A DNA stretch of 64,000 nucleotides from Epiperipatus broadwayi (GCA_028023455.1 JAQFVV010006428.1:727501-791500); one strand, 5' to 3'. Counted from the stretch's first letter, positions 34,746 to 47,305 are shown. Notes: generated by a model from the sequence alone, not told the origin. Numbers and translations: made by a program.

Positions 34746-35215
34746 TAACAAAATGTTAGTAGTAACAATTATATAAATGTTGTTATTGTTGCTACTTTAC
34801 TTCCATTATGGAACGCTATATAGTGATCTATCTACAAATAATTGGTTAATGTTAAAGTAGATATTTAACATTTGAAAAAAAACAACATAAAACCATGTAC
34901 TAACAAGGCTTTTTATGTGTAATTATTATTAATATATAGATATATATTTAAAATAGTAATGAACTTATATCATAGAAGTTGCTGTGGTGTGTGATTTTTA
35001 TTATTATTTATTATATGAACTTCTTTCATTCCCAGTTTTGAAAATATTATAATTACCAAGAATTCATCCCCACAGCATCAACACCTTCGTGATTGTTCTA
35101 AAAATATCGCTCTACAAGAAATGCACAAACTTATCAACTAATATTATTTATTAATAGATATGTTTTTTTTAAATATTTATTGAATTCTAATTATTACTAA
35201 ACATCACATAATCAT
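34746..35215. other. AT-rich intronic sequence
   Basis: Nothing recognised except that aattctaattatta near 35183 recurs at 35590 (see next feature). Confidence 0.35.
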
Positions 35216-35224
35216 CATTCTTTA

Positions 35225-35585
35225 TGATTACACAAGCTGTTTCCAAAGAGATAATACTCGCCATACAGTAGCACTACTCAGTGGAAGCCAGAATATTGAC
35301 CGGAAGCTGGAAGGTTTGTTCATAAAATCCCTGTCTAGTGCCTACTAATTCAATATCCCCAGATTGTTTCTAGATTTTGGATTTCATCAGTGAGGAGCTT
35401 TAGATCTAGGTGCAGTGCTCTCAGATCCAAAGCTCCTCATTGATAAAAATCACAAGCTAGAAACTAGTCTGGGGATATTGGATGAGTAGGCACTAGATAG
35501 GGATTTTATGCACCAACATTCCTGCTTCCATTGATTACTCTGGCTTGCACTGAGTGACACTACTGTATGGAGAGTTTATCCTCTG
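35225..35585. mobile_element. Fold-back family B, complete inverted pair
   Basis: Arms at about 35225-35400 and 35415-35585 are reverse complements meeting near gatctaggtgcagtgctctc. Signatures are the segment before cagtagcactactcagtg and, inverted, cactgagtgacactactgta. The phrase aattctaattatta occurs at about 35183 and again at about 35590. It may be a target duplication, with some 40 extra bases on the left that resemble the MITE end at 29811. Confidence 0.8.
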
Positions 35586-35607
35586 TGTAATTCTAATTAT
35601 TATTATA

Positions 35608-37260
35608 ATTTCCAAAATAATATTTAAATCCAAGGAAATATCAGAGAGATTTAAAAAAGAGTTTCATCATCACATAAGATCACATCAAAATGATATTTAC
35701 AGTGGCTGTTTACACTGAATATTAAAATTAATGTTATTGAGCAACACATTGCATATTGTAATGCCAATCGTAAATGTATAAAAGAGAGATCTGAAACGCA
35801 AGAAAGAAAGAATCATTAAAAATGGCTAGGACATAATGATAAAATATTAATATTAAGTGATTAGTATAAAAACAAAAATGTCTCTTTAACCATAAACAAG
35901 CAAACAAATAATTAATAAAAATATTATTAAGTTCAACAATTAACCTTTACATGACAAATATATGTGAGAAAGCTGCTTTTCTTTTAACATCCATAAATTT
36001 AATAATAATATATTATAGCATACAGGACAACACATTGGTCATTTGAAAATGATCTTATAAGATATTCAATTTAAATAATAACGCCATCTCTGCAAAAGTC
36101 TAATAAAATTTTTAAATTATACCTTACTATTACGTTTAGAATTGTTGTTATATATTATAAATGATATAATTTTGATGTGATTTAAGTAGTAAAAAAATCT
36201 GTTTCACATGGTAAAATAAAAAATTCATTTGAATATTGTTTATCTTATTAGCTGATGACTATGATATAGGTTGCTAAATTGATTTAATTTTTATTACAAT
36301 TTGAAAAACATTTATTCTCTGAGAATGACTCACAGAAAGAGAGACTTAAATGTTTTCATGAACAAATGCAATAAACTAAAAAAAATCACACTGCCATATA
36401 AATAAACATTTATAATTATGAATAAAATTTAAAATAAAGATTTATACCATAATTATAGGTTCTGAAATTTTAATTATACCTCAAAATTATATTAACTTGA
36501 AGATAGAAGCTGAAATTCGAGACAAATGATGTCTTCCTAATAATGTAAATGTATAATTCTAAATATACCCTACTAAGTACATCATATTGTATTTTAGTTT
36601 TGCAATCATACAAATAAATATGATTTTAATTAAGACAGTCTATAGAGTCAATGTGTGTTTGCATTTCTTTGATATAAACACTTCAATGAAAATGTATTTT
36701 GATATATTAATGTCAACCATTATCTCTAGATAACATAATATTACAGAAAAAAAAGCAAAAACAAAAAGAAAGTGGCATACTTTCAAATGAAGAGTCATTA
36801 TTTTCATTGTAGTTAATGAGATTGAGTGAGATCATGCTTTCGTTTAAATTTTGAAATTGATAATCATAAGTTTGAAGTAGCCTATTTATATATTTATTTT
36901 TGTTTAAATTAAATGAAATATTTGTTTTTCATACAAATGCAATCTTGACATTTTTCAATACATTCAAACATATTTATTTTTTTAGAATATGAATTAAATG
37001 CAAGAATATATATAAAAAATATTGTTCCCTATTTAAAAATAAAAGCACTTCAATTAACATTGTAGCTCTGACATATGGTAATTTTTTGAAAAAAAAAAAC
37101 AATTTTATATCTAGGGTATTTTTGTTTATTAAAAAAAGCCATTTCAGTAATAGATTTGCAGTGTGAATAAATTTGATTCCATTCCAAAGACAATTTTTGT
37201 TCCAAACTAAAAATGAAACTTAACAATGTAATAGTATTACAGTTCATTACTTTTATCTAT
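35608..37260. other. AT-rich intronic sequence
   Basis: No coding frame or repeat that I can support. Confidence 0.4.
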
Positions 37261-37261
37261 A

Positions 37262-38460
37262 TTTAATCATCATCATCATCAACCATTATCAATCTACTGT
37301 AGGATGAAGTTCTCTCCAAGTTCAATCCATCTTCTATGATCTTTAGCTTCTGTTCTCCACATCACCCCTGCACACTTTCTTATTTCTTCCATCCATCTCT
37401 CATGTGATCTCTTTCTGGGTCTTTCACAATCTCTTGGAGTCCAGTTTTACATTTCAATTGTCCATCTATTACCATCTCTTCTAGCAATATGTCCATCCCA
37501 ACTCCACTTCAGTCTTTTAATTTTTACAATGAGATCAGTAACACCTGTTTATTCTCTTACCCATATATTGTATTTTTGATCTCTTCTTGTTATTCTCAAT
37601 TTACACCTTTCCATACTTATTTGAGGGTCTAAAGTCTCTGTATTGCTCTTTTATTAAGGGTCCAAGCCTCAGATCTATAGTAAGAATTGTAAAACACATT
37701 TATTAAAAACCTTTTTCAAACACATGGGCATTTTTTTTTTTTTAATATCAAGTTATTTCTAGCAAAAGCATTCCAACAAAGTTTAATTCTATGATTAATT
37801 TCATCCGTTATGTTTCCATCTGTATTAACAATCTGACCAAGGTATTTGTAGCTGTTAACCTCTTCTACCTCATCATAATCAGTCTTTATTTTCATATTTT
37901 GAAAAATTCATTAAACAATCCTTTAGTCTTTTTAACATTTATCTTTAGTCCTACTTTCCTACTTTCATCTAATAACTCCTGCAACTCTAAAGCATTATTT
38001 GCAAAAACAACTAAATCATCTGCAAAATCTAAATGACTTAAATATTCTCCATTTACTTTCACTCCTTTAGCTTCCCATTTTAATCCACAAAATACTTCTT
38101 GCAGTACTGCTGTAAAAGGTTTTGGAGATATGGAGTTATCCTGTCTTACACCCCTCTCAATATCGACTTTCCTAGTATCATTATGTAATCTAATTGTTGT
38201 TGTTGCATTTTTATAAGTATTCTTTAAAATATGCAAATATTGTGGATCTATACCTTGATGATCCAATGCTTTAATCACTGAAGAAATGTTTATAGAATCA
38301 CATGCCTTTTCATAATCTACAAATCCAAAACATAATGGCCCTCATTATCATTTGTCCTTTCTATAACTTCTCACAATACCTGGATATGATCTACTGTACT
38401 AAAACCACTTTTAAATCCAGCTTGTTCTCTTGGTTGGTGGAAATCCAATGTTCTCTATAG
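37262..38460 (-). mobile_element. RTE-type LINE, 5'-truncated copy 2
   Basis: On the minus strand a 128-codon frame (38278-37892) holds GVRQDNSISPKPFTAVLQEV and LSHLDFADDLVVFANN. The latter is RT motif C with the catalytic FADD. Upstream fragments contain the ENKLDLK / STVDHIQ region of RT. Downstream fragments give the typical RTE C-terminus. The copy ends in (GAT)n at 37267-37280 (reads tcatcatcatc on +), the usual RTE tail. Broken by shifts; not functional as a whole. Confidence 0.9.
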
Positions 38461-39060
38461 ACGGGTTGTCTATATTTAATACAATGCTGTATTATTATTA
38501 GGCAATTTTTTTTAATTTTAAACTTATATAAATCACATTTTTTTAAAAAAAATGTAAAAATGTGATGCAGCAAAAATTTTTCTTTAAAATAAAAAGCATG
38601 GAAATGTTAAAAATAAAGCCTGCAATAAGGCAGTTTAAATGTTGCATAGCAAAAATATTAGATTTTTTCACTAATTAAAATTATATATGTATATATAATT
38701 AAAATATGCATATCATTAAACTAAATATATATAAATATACTTCTTAATAACATTTAATTTACCAGCCAATCAAAAGCACAATAATTTATAAAAAGAAATT
38801 ATTTCACACTCAGCTGCCTACTATATATATATATATATAATTTTAATGCACAAATCAGCGCATAACAGCAGAGCTTCTTCAAATTAAATCACAATTTATT
38901 ATAAACTTAATATAAATTATAATACATAATAATTAGTGCCTGATCGCTTTCAAGAGAACTTAGCTCTCATAATCATGGGCAACAAAGAGTAAGAATAACC
39001 AGGTTGCTATATGCAAATATATGCAGATACATGTAAATTAATTGAACTATACGCATAAAT
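38461..39060. other. AT-rich intronic sequence
   Basis: A (TA)n run near 38821-38840. On the minus strand this is the likely 3' trailer of the Penelope fragment that follows. Confidence 0.35.
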
Positions 39061-39430
39061 CTAATTAATCCATTTCTTAGAAATTTTATAACACGCATCT
39101 TTCCTGTTCGTAGCTTTATCGTTCATGGCAATAAAACATGCCTCCTTAACCTTTCTCTTAACATCATTTCTTTCCCTACAAACTATTCTTGGATTGTCAG
39201 GTTCACATGCATGACCAGCTGATTTCTGATGCATTGCAAATATTGAGTTACAAGTCGGGTCTGCTTGGGCCTTGTTGTAAGAATATCTGTGCTGGGACAA
39301 TCTTGTTGAGAGAGTTGCTTTCGTTATTCCATAGTATGATGCCATGCAATTATTTTCTGAGCATGAAATATTACAGACGGCTTGAGAAATGTTGTTGGGT
39401 GTTACTATTTATGTATATATTATACTGAGG
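39061..39430 (-). mobile_element. Penelope-like GIY-YIG endonuclease fragment, second lineage
   Basis: On the minus strand the peptide contains CSENNCMASYYGITKATLS followed by TRLSQHRY, a GIY-YIG nuclease start with a Cys-rich insert. Near the end comes RKVKEACFI then ATNRKDACYKISKKW, the usual C-terminal end of such endonucleases. The frame 39345-39061 is open. Composition is less AT-rich than elements 1 and 2 and the insert between the Tyr motifs is longer, so it is a different Penelope lineage. The RT part is missing (5'-truncated). Confidence 0.75.
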
Positions 39431-39821
39431 ATTAATTAATATCAATAAGTAAATATAACATTAAAATTTGTACTTAAGTTTAATTCTGATTTATAATTTA
39501 TGCTATTTTTAAATATTTACATTTAAAAACATTTTTTCAATATTAGACTATATGTATTTTAGTAGTTAAATGAAAATGACTGTGCATTATGAGTGAATAC
39601 TTTAACGTATAACATATTGTCAATTGACGATCACTGATTAAATCATAATACCTTCATTTTGGGGTAGTTGTGTAACTAATTATTTTAATGCGATGTCGAT
39701 GCTGAATGTTGTGATTTGATTGATTAGTTAATAATTGTTAGTTATTTTATATGAGAACATGATTGCACACTATTGTTATAAATTTTATTTAGTAAAAAAA
39801 ATATTTCTCTTTTTGTTTCAG

Positions 39822-39907
39822 TATCAAATAAATGGATTCAGGAAAATTATCAAGAATTTAGGCGGCCATGCGGAAAAGTCCATGGAGATGCTTTTAATAA
39901 ATTTTAA
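39822..39907 (+). CDS. P4HA: Prolyl 4-hydroxylase alpha subunit, gene 1, last coding exon
   Basis: After acceptor ttgtttcag the exon completes a split Val codon and encodes SNKWIQENYQEFRRPCG, ending FNKF and TAA (39905-39907). Human P4HA1 has VSNKWLHERGQEFRRPC at the same place. The FRRPC end is a family hallmark and the Cys is conserved. The tail after the Cys is about ten residues and not obviously an ER retention signal; retention normally comes from the PDI subunit. An AATAAA lies at about 40045. Overlapping longer frames in other phases are artefacts. Confidence 0.93.
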
Positions 39908-40585
39908 TAGTAAAAAAAAAACAACTGAATATAACATTTTAATTCTAAATTTATATAAATGTTACATTACTTTAAATTACTAATTTTTTTAAAAAACGAA
40001 GAATTATGTGTTAATAACGTAATATCATTATCATGTTTACAAAAATAAATATAAACACACACACGAATATATCCTCTGTAAATCCTTGATTAAAAAAATA
40101 AAAAAAGAAAGAAAAAAAGAAAATCAAAAATATTAATTTCTTTATTTTATAAACATTAAGAAAATAATAAGTTTACTTAATATTTTCTTTATTTTTAACA
40201 ATATATTTTATTAGATAGATATTTATGTTGTAATGTTGATTCCAAAATTTTGCGTAAATACATATATTGAGATAGATAAATAATTAGATAGCAAACTTTT
40301 GATTTTAATGACTTATAGTTAATGATTGAAAAAGATAAATGGACTGAAGAGTATCGCATTATCTTGTACAGCATTTAATATCGAAATTTGCACTAATGAA
40401 AATTAAAGCAAAAAAGTACGAGTTCATTTTTTAAAAATTTTTGACATTTATGAAATAAATATGTGAATTTAAAATGAGACAAGTAGTATTCAGCCAGAAA
40501 TAAACATCAACAAAATTACAACTATGAAACATTTTGATCAGAATTATAAAAATAAGAATACCAAATAAAGTAGTTTGGAAAACTG
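39908..40585. other. 3' flank of P4HA gene 1
   Basis: AT-rich, with AATAAA near 40045 as a possible polyadenylation signal. No further gene signal. Confidence 0.4.
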
Positions 40586-42060
40586 AATTTAATGAGATAG
40601 ATGTGCCTGGGTATCCATCAATAATTTATCTATGTCCGGTTTTAAATTAGTGAGTTGCATTCTCAAATCGCCACATTCGGTGATATGCAATCGATGTCTG
40701 CTCTGAAGCAGTTTTAAAACAATATTGAAACTGCTAACTACCAAATACAATGATGGAAATGTCACTAAATACTTTTGTACAACTGTCCACTGGGCTGGTA
40801 CAGAAATGGAATATCTTCTTGCAGCTAAAACTTTTGAAAATCCTGTTTGCATTGTACCACGAGATCCTCATTTGTCTGATAGTTATCAGCTCATCTTGCA
40901 AAATTATATTTAATTTTGCACCAATAGTGTATGGGTTTATTATCTAGTCCAATATTTCCAATTTTTAGAATATCTTCTAAACTAGTTTTCAAATCTAAAT
41001 GAAGAACCTCCAAGTGATTAAATGAGATACAGCTCATTCTCTTGTTGGATTGTGCCTATCTTAAATAAGTTGAGGAACTGGAAAAGCTTAGATCTTGCAA
41101 TTTTGGTTGAAAAAACATTAATCTGGTGACAAAAGTTGATATGAGCTATTTTGCTTTGATGAGATTCAAATTTTCTCTTAGCAATTGTAAATTAACCACA
41201 TTAAATTTGCCAAATAAGTCAGTTAAATAAGCAATATCTGTTTTACTCTTAGGTAAATTTTGTTTTAAACTGGAATTCTCATCCTCCAAAGACTCTAAAA
41301 CTGATTGAAAAGTGCAAAAAATCTCATCATACATAACCCTTTTGAAATCCAGCGGACTTCAGTATGAACAACCGATTGACAGAAATCTTTTGTCATTTTT
41401 CCTTGAACAGTGAAGTGAACAGTCTAGTGTTCAAAATGTTGCTTCAAATTTTGTTCACAGCTGTTATAACAAACTGAAGTGATTGGTGCAATTTGTTGCT
41501 ACGGTTTTTGGCTACTAAATGTTGCCTATGGATTACTCAGTGAACTGGAAGTATGTACATATTGTTTCAGGTAACTTCTGAAAACATGATAATGACCAAA
41601 CCATAGCTGGTGCTCAATCTGTCACAACATATATTATATTTGTCAATGGAATCACTTTTTTTCTGAAAAATAGCTCCATTAAATTAAAAATCGATTTGTT
41701 CCTGGTGTCAGTTTCTAAAATTCTAGCAAAAGACAGATCTTCCTACACTTCCTGATCTTGAATAACATGAACATATGCCAGCAACAATGCTTCATTACTG
41801 GGTAATGTTGACCTGGCCAATTGGAGGGCAAAACATTTTTTTGAAAATGATTACACAGTTTTCTAGGTCGTGACTCATTTCATCGATACATCTTTGAACT
41901 GTGTTATTGCTAAAAGAATCCTTTTTATAACATCTTGGTCAGGTTTGTGGAGTACAATGTTCTATACCTCTGCAATTTTGCTTCACTGATGAAGCAAATG
42001 AAATAGTGATCCTGTGATGTTTCATTATTTCAACAAATAGTATTAGACTGATTACTAATA
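40586..42060 (-). mobile_element. hAT transposase remnant, Buster/ZBED5-like
   Basis: Minus-strand fragments in family order: DEMSHDLENCV near 41860, then a heavily shifted central part, then AYLTDLFGKFNVVNLQLL (about 41225-41175), and at the C-terminus FPSLYLVVSSFNIVLKLL followed by ECGDLRMQLTNLKPDID (about 40780-40630). The last part is the hAT dimerisation region as in ZBED5/SCAND3-type proteins. Many stops and shifts make it a dead copy. Terminal inverted repeats and an 8-bp duplication were not found. It lies between the two P4HA genes. Confidence 0.75.
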
Positions 42061-42581
42061 ACATTTTTATCTGGTTGTATAGTAGTTGGTATTCTTTTAG
42101 TCTTGTTTTCAAAGATTATATGAATCCCCAAAGTATGATATTTGCATCCATATATATATATTATATAAAACTGGGTCTCTTTTTGTGCAGATTTTTTAAT
42201 GTGATTTTGAAGTTATGCGATTCATGTTTTTTTTTAATATCTTTTTATGCGGTTTTTATTTATGTAATAAAGAAGTTCATATTTAACTTAAAATCGGGAT
42301 TTTCCCCGTTTTATATGCACACATTAAATTTTACATACTTTAAATGCCTGCCGGATAAAGATTTGGCAATAAATTTAGATACCGTAGAAGATTTAGACAA
42401 AGATAAAACCTGTTCGTTTCACAGCAAAAATGATTCAACAAAATCTTAAACTTTCTAATCAATTGGAAAATCATTTTCTTTTTTTATGACATGAATTATG
42501 AATGAGCTCTTAAAGTCCAACGAGAGTTAAATAGTTATATGTTGGTGTTATATATGTGTATTTTTTATACACATATATAGA

Positions 42582-42716
42582 AGGAGAAACTTTTAGACAG
42601 AAAAAGTTGCAAGTAAAAATATTTAAAAACTTTTAATTTCTACTTAAAAAGAATGTATCTTTAAAAGTTTTTAAATATTTTTACTTGTAACTTTTTTCTG
42701 TCTAAAAGTTTCTCCA
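42582..42716. mobile_element. Small MITE with about 50-bp inverted arms
   Basis: ggagaaacttttagacagaa begins the left arm (to about 42635) and its inverse closes the right arm (about 42661-42716). The spacer is about 25 bp. (TA)n-like DNA lies on both sides. No coding content. Confidence 0.85.
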
Positions 42717-43705
42717 TGTATATATGTATATAAAAGAAAATTTAACCATTAGTCATTATTAACATACTCGTGGAAGCGTGTTATATATATATATACTTGC
42801 AATCATGGGAGTGCATTCTGTAACAACTAGACACAGCAGTCTGGATATCATGAGTCTCATAAACAATTAGTAAAATCATCATCCCAAAGTTTAATTACTG
42901 ATTACATTATGGACAGAAAACCATTAACACAGCATGAGACCGAAGTTGGTGCTAATTGTATTTCCTCTTGTGAGGAATCTGATTTCTTACCAGTTCACAA
43001 ACAAACTACATATTGTCAAATAGTTATAATGATTACAATATGTATGAAAAAATGTAAAATAAATTACACATAAAAACATATTGTTTTGCATAAAATTAAA
43101 TAGTTAATAAAAAAAAGTAAAAAAAGTTTGTCTTGTATCAATTTTTTTTAAATATTTGAAATTTTCTATTAGTCATATTTTATATCCTCATTTTTTTATG
43201 TGAATTTTAAAATAATTTTACCTTGTTGCTCTGCTTTTATGTGATTTTTGAAAAATTATGGAACGTATCTCACATTTTTCAAGATAAGTTAAGTCTATTT
43301 TTTGTGTGATTTTTTTAATGCAGATTTTCTGTGGAACCTATCAACCACATAACAAGAGACCCAGGTGTATATATATATTTGCAATTGAAAGGTAATATTT
43401 TTTTTTAATTATTGAATCAATCAGTTGATATTTAAAGGAACATAAAATGAAACATTGTATTCACCAGTAAATATTTTTGAATAAATTTGGATTCAACATT
43501 ACTTTAAAATGACATAGATATACATGTTTTATTAGTTTTATTTATATTATTACTATTTAAATTTATAATGTTTGGATAAAGTGGTTTCTTTCTTCTTTAT
43601 AACCTAAAGCCGAGTGCACATTCTGTGAAGCTTACCATAATCATAGCTATATATTTTTCTTATAACACTTCTTTCATATACACTTCAATTCAAACAAATT
43701 TTCTT
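42717..43705. other. Intergenic AT-rich sequence
   Basis: Nothing recognised apart from TA-rich microsatellite stretches near 42780 and 43365. Confidence 0.4.
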
Positions 43706-43710
43706 AAACT

Positions 43711-43766
43711 TCTTTATTTTACTTACAGTTTCGACTGTCCAGCAGTCTTCATCAGAATTACAAGAT
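43711..43766 (-). ncRNA. Candidate minimal type I hammerhead ribozyme
   Basis: On the minus strand the core reads CTGATGA (43755-43749), A plus stem II GACTG-CTGGA-CAGTC (about 43748-43733), GAAAC (43732-43728), loop TGTAA, GT, A (to 43720). This matches the conserved hammerhead core: CUGAUGA, helix II, GAAA, a two-base-pair helix III (AC/GU) and a GUA cleavage triplet, with cleavage predicted after the A at 43720. Flanking bases pair only partly as helix I (about six of eight). Hammerheads with a very short helix III are known from the ends of Penelope-like elements. No Penelope coding sequence adjoins it here, so it may mark a solo terminal repeat. Confidence 0.7.
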
Positions 43767-46535
43767 TTTGAACAATATAAATACATAACCTTCATTTCAC
43801 ATATATATAAAAATACATAACCATCATTTCATATATATATATCAAAATACACACATGTGTATATATCAAAATATACACCTATTCCCTTCATAATAACGCA
43901 TGCCAACAAATCTAAGCAAATTTAAATTAGAATACAAATAAAAAAATCAATATTATATTAATGTTGTAGGTTTTAGTATCAAACTTATTTAATATATATA
44001 GAATTTGTCTTCTATCATATCCGCATTTATAAGCTCTTGAATAATTGGTTCAACATTTTGAATTTTGTCATTTTTATATTTTCATAATTATTCACTATGA
44101 TATAAAACAGACATTGATGCAGTGAATTGAAACGAATATAATCCCTTCATTGAATAGATTTAATAAATAATTTAAAAAATTGTTATTTAATTTCATTTAG
44201 TTTTTTTAATCATAGTCCAATTTAAATTGTTCGAACTATTTAATTTATGTAAAAGTGCTGTCCTAATGTTTTCAGTACCAAAAAGTGAAACATCATCCAT
44301 TCATACCTTGTTTATATTTTAATATTTTTAACATTACCAGAAATAATGTGAAAAGCTAAATCCTTCGACAGATGTGCCTTGAAAAGCTTCGTAGTAAATC
44401 AAAAGATTTCACGTTGTTTATTTATATATAATATTTAGTGAATTAAATGTGAAGGTGTTTTAAGCTTCATGCTCTTAGTTCAGAATGCTTGAGTTTGGCT
44501 TATTTATATATAAATTTAAGTAGAGAAGAATAGGGGTTCCATCTTTTTCTTGTATATCTGGCTTGCGTTTTTGAATTGAGAGTTCCACGTGCAGTCATTA
44601 TTACATCTGATTGGCTGTCACATAAGCATTTTTAAGCTGCATTTGTTGAAGGTTTTAGCCTTTTACATTATTATTATATCATCTGCTTGCACTTAATAAA
44701 TTTAATATATTTAACATAACCAGAAGTAAATACAACTTTTTCCTATTTAGATTGTGCGATGTAGGTAAGCACTCAGGCCATCCTTTAACCATTTGGCAAA
44801 TTTGAGTGATAAGTATTACCAAATGGCTCAAAAAGGTGCATGGATTTCCTTAAAGTTGCACAAAGTGGTGACCTTGTATATCTAAATATGAAGAAGCATA
44901 TTAAATTCTGATAATTTTAATCATATTAGAAGAAGCACTTTTACATAAAGGAAGCAATTAATAAAGAAAAAATAAAATTATATATTTTTAGATTTGCAAA
45001 TGACTATAGAAAATGATTATTTAAACTACAAATTAATTATGGTAGGTGTTCAAAAAAGGGGTTATATGGATTTTGAAATCACATGTATCTGTGGTACAAA
45101 CAACAAAAGGGAAGGTTATGTAGTTATGAAAGTGTTCCTGTTCAAAATACTAACTATTTACTGAAGGACTTATAAATGTAGTATATAAGAGAAGACAAAT
45201 TTGTTACATAAAATAAGTTTAATATTAAATGTTACAACGATAATATAAATAAAAATAATTCTAAAAATATTATTCTTAAATGAAAAAAAAAAGTATATAT
45301 ACATCAAATTATAACTGATGAAAAAAAAAATCTTACATTGAGGAATCAAGATGTTTTTTGAAAAAGAAAGATTAAATGAACAGTATCTACTATGCAGACA
45401 TAAACACGTCATAAATAATATTATTGTTTCAATTTTCTTTGACTGTGAAAATCTTGCAATTTTAAATGTATCTTTAACACCGTTCACATAAGAATATTAA
45501 ATGAAAAAAGGCATCACATAAAGATAAAAATTTAGGAGTCAGTTTGTTATAAACAAATATAAAGTTTGTAGGATAAATTGACAATTTGCTAATATCAATA
45601 TACATAGTTATTGTAAATCAATGATACCTGCTTTCATTTATTTTCTTTGTCGAGGTGATTTCAGTTAATAATGATTACAATATAATCAAAAAGTAATTTG
45701 CTAATTTATATATTAAAATGTAACTAAATAATTTAGCGACGACATATATATATAATCTCTATACATAACTCTATGGAAAGATACGAAACTTCATACATGC
45801 GCTAATAGGTTAATGTATAAATTTATCGGCCCATCAGTAAGTACTAAAACCATAAGTGAAACACTTATTCTTAGAGATTATTCGACAAATTATTGGTACA
45901 AATTTACTTTGTATATCACATGGATTCTGATTTTACTACTATTTAAAAATATGCAGCTACAATTTTATAAGCTAGTCACCAGCCATGAGTAGCTGTGCAA
46001 GGGAGAGAAACTTATCCCACTATTAGTGTTGTGATGCAAAGTTCGCAGTCAAACACTAACTTTCTCAGTCATGCCCAGCTATTCATGCTTAACTCTTAGT
46101 TTCTAAAGTGATGACAACTCTGAGTGCATAACAGTCTTGCAGTAATGTTTTCATCCTTGTGCAGCTAATTATGTTTGACTGCTAAATAAGTAAAATCATT
46201 TCTGCAGATTTTTAACTGGTATTGAATCAAATGCACCATTTATCAAATATTTACCATATTCATTAAAATTTTAAACCGGGTAATTAAAAAACTGTAGGAG
46301 AGAATTTGGTCTGACTTCTGGGCTAATGGACTGTTTTGATAGAATTGGGTTAAAATGAAATTGACACTGAGATAAGCATAACTAACTGCTGAAAGTATAT
46401 ATATGTTTCTCCTATCAACAATCAAGTTATTTATATATAAATAAGTCCTGTTTAATACGATATTATAAATAATATTAATAAAAGTTCAATTTATTTCATA
46501 GTAAAAATATAAATGGACCGTTGAAGAATTGTGGG
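43767..46535. other. Intergenic AT-rich sequence
   Basis: Short frames only. A slightly GC-richer patch at about 45970-46160 and one with an ATTGG box near 44610 show no coding frame. Confidence 0.4.
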
Positions 46536-46539
46536 GTGG

Positions 46540-46785
46540 AAACATGTCCATTAAAGTATGAAGATTGGCTATCTTAATATAAAGCTAAGCATTGATTGTA
46601 CATATGTGTGGAGATGATAATCTGGACCAACTGACGAGTGCTGGTTTAGTACGAAATATATATATTGGTGATTATTTCATCTTTTCGACATATGTGTGAT
46701 CAAGTTTATCAGCAGTATGAGATAGCATGAATAATTGAGATCGTGTGAAAGTCTGAGTTCAAACCCCTATATATTATAACCATTA
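46540..46785. repeat. Fold-back family C, single arm
   Basis: Matches the right arm of 16040-16682: tggctatcttaatataaagc, gatgataatctggaccaact, atattggtgattattt and the B-box-like gtctgagttcaaaccc at the end. Confidence 0.75.
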
Positions 46786-47305
46786 TAATTTTTTATTGTC
46801 AATATCTAATTAAATAACTGTTTAACGCAAACTTAATATATCGCTATATATTTTTTTTCATTTATCAAAACATTATATCGACCAATACTTTACCAATTTG
46901 AATAGTACTAATAAAACAATATTCACTTTTTTATTATATTCATTTGATTAAAATCTATTTTTTACCTACTTTTCAAACGATGCACTTTTTCTATATTTTT
47001 TGATTTCACTTATTTACTTATGAATGCACCGTCTTTTATTATATTTGCAAAAAATCTTTCCGTCCACGCTACTTTTAAAAGTCTTAAATTGTTTTACGCG
47101 CTATAAAAAATAAAAGTACTGCATATAAACATTTTTCGACATTATAAATATTTATAAAATTTTTATACAATTTTGTTTTCGATTTTGAATAATAATGAAT
47201 GGCGGACAGAAGTAGAAAGTTGTTATAAAATAAAGTTTTTTTTTTCTTTTATTTTCATCAATATTAAAATTAAATAATATTCTTTTCATAACTAATATTT
47301 TCAAG
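46786..47305 (+). promoter_or_regulatory. 5' flank of P4HA gene 2
   Basis: This AT-rich stretch must hold the promoter and 5' untranslated region if the ATG at 47306 is the start, but I see no convincing TATA box, initiator or CpG-rich patch that could be told from the AT background. Confidence 0.3.

Larger units (their letters stand above)
19028..39821 (+). other. Final intron of P4HA gene 1 (about 20.8 kb)
   Basis: It begins gtaaga and ends tttttgtttcag. The phase is consistent: the exon before leaves G and the exon after starts TA, together making the Val codon of the conserved KWVSNKW motif. The intron holds fold-backs, a second R1 copy, GATA-type simple repeats, a reversed RTE LINE, a Penelope fragment and decayed ORFs. 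An alternative is that exons 18679-19027 and 39822 belong to different copies of the gene, but the phase and protein match make one gene more likely. Confidence 0.8.

Noticed and set aside
39735-39983. 82-codon frame over the last P4HA exon
   Set aside because: It is in the wrong phase. The P4HA end is read one frame over and ends at TAA 39905-39907.
42075-42449. 124-codon + frame
   Set aside because: Low-complexity Phe/Ile/Tyr-rich translation of AT-rich DNA, with no motif or splice context.
45170-45487. 105-codon minus frame with hydrophobic stretches
   Set aside because: AT-rich sequence gives Phe/Ile runs by composition; no domain and no homologous neighbour.
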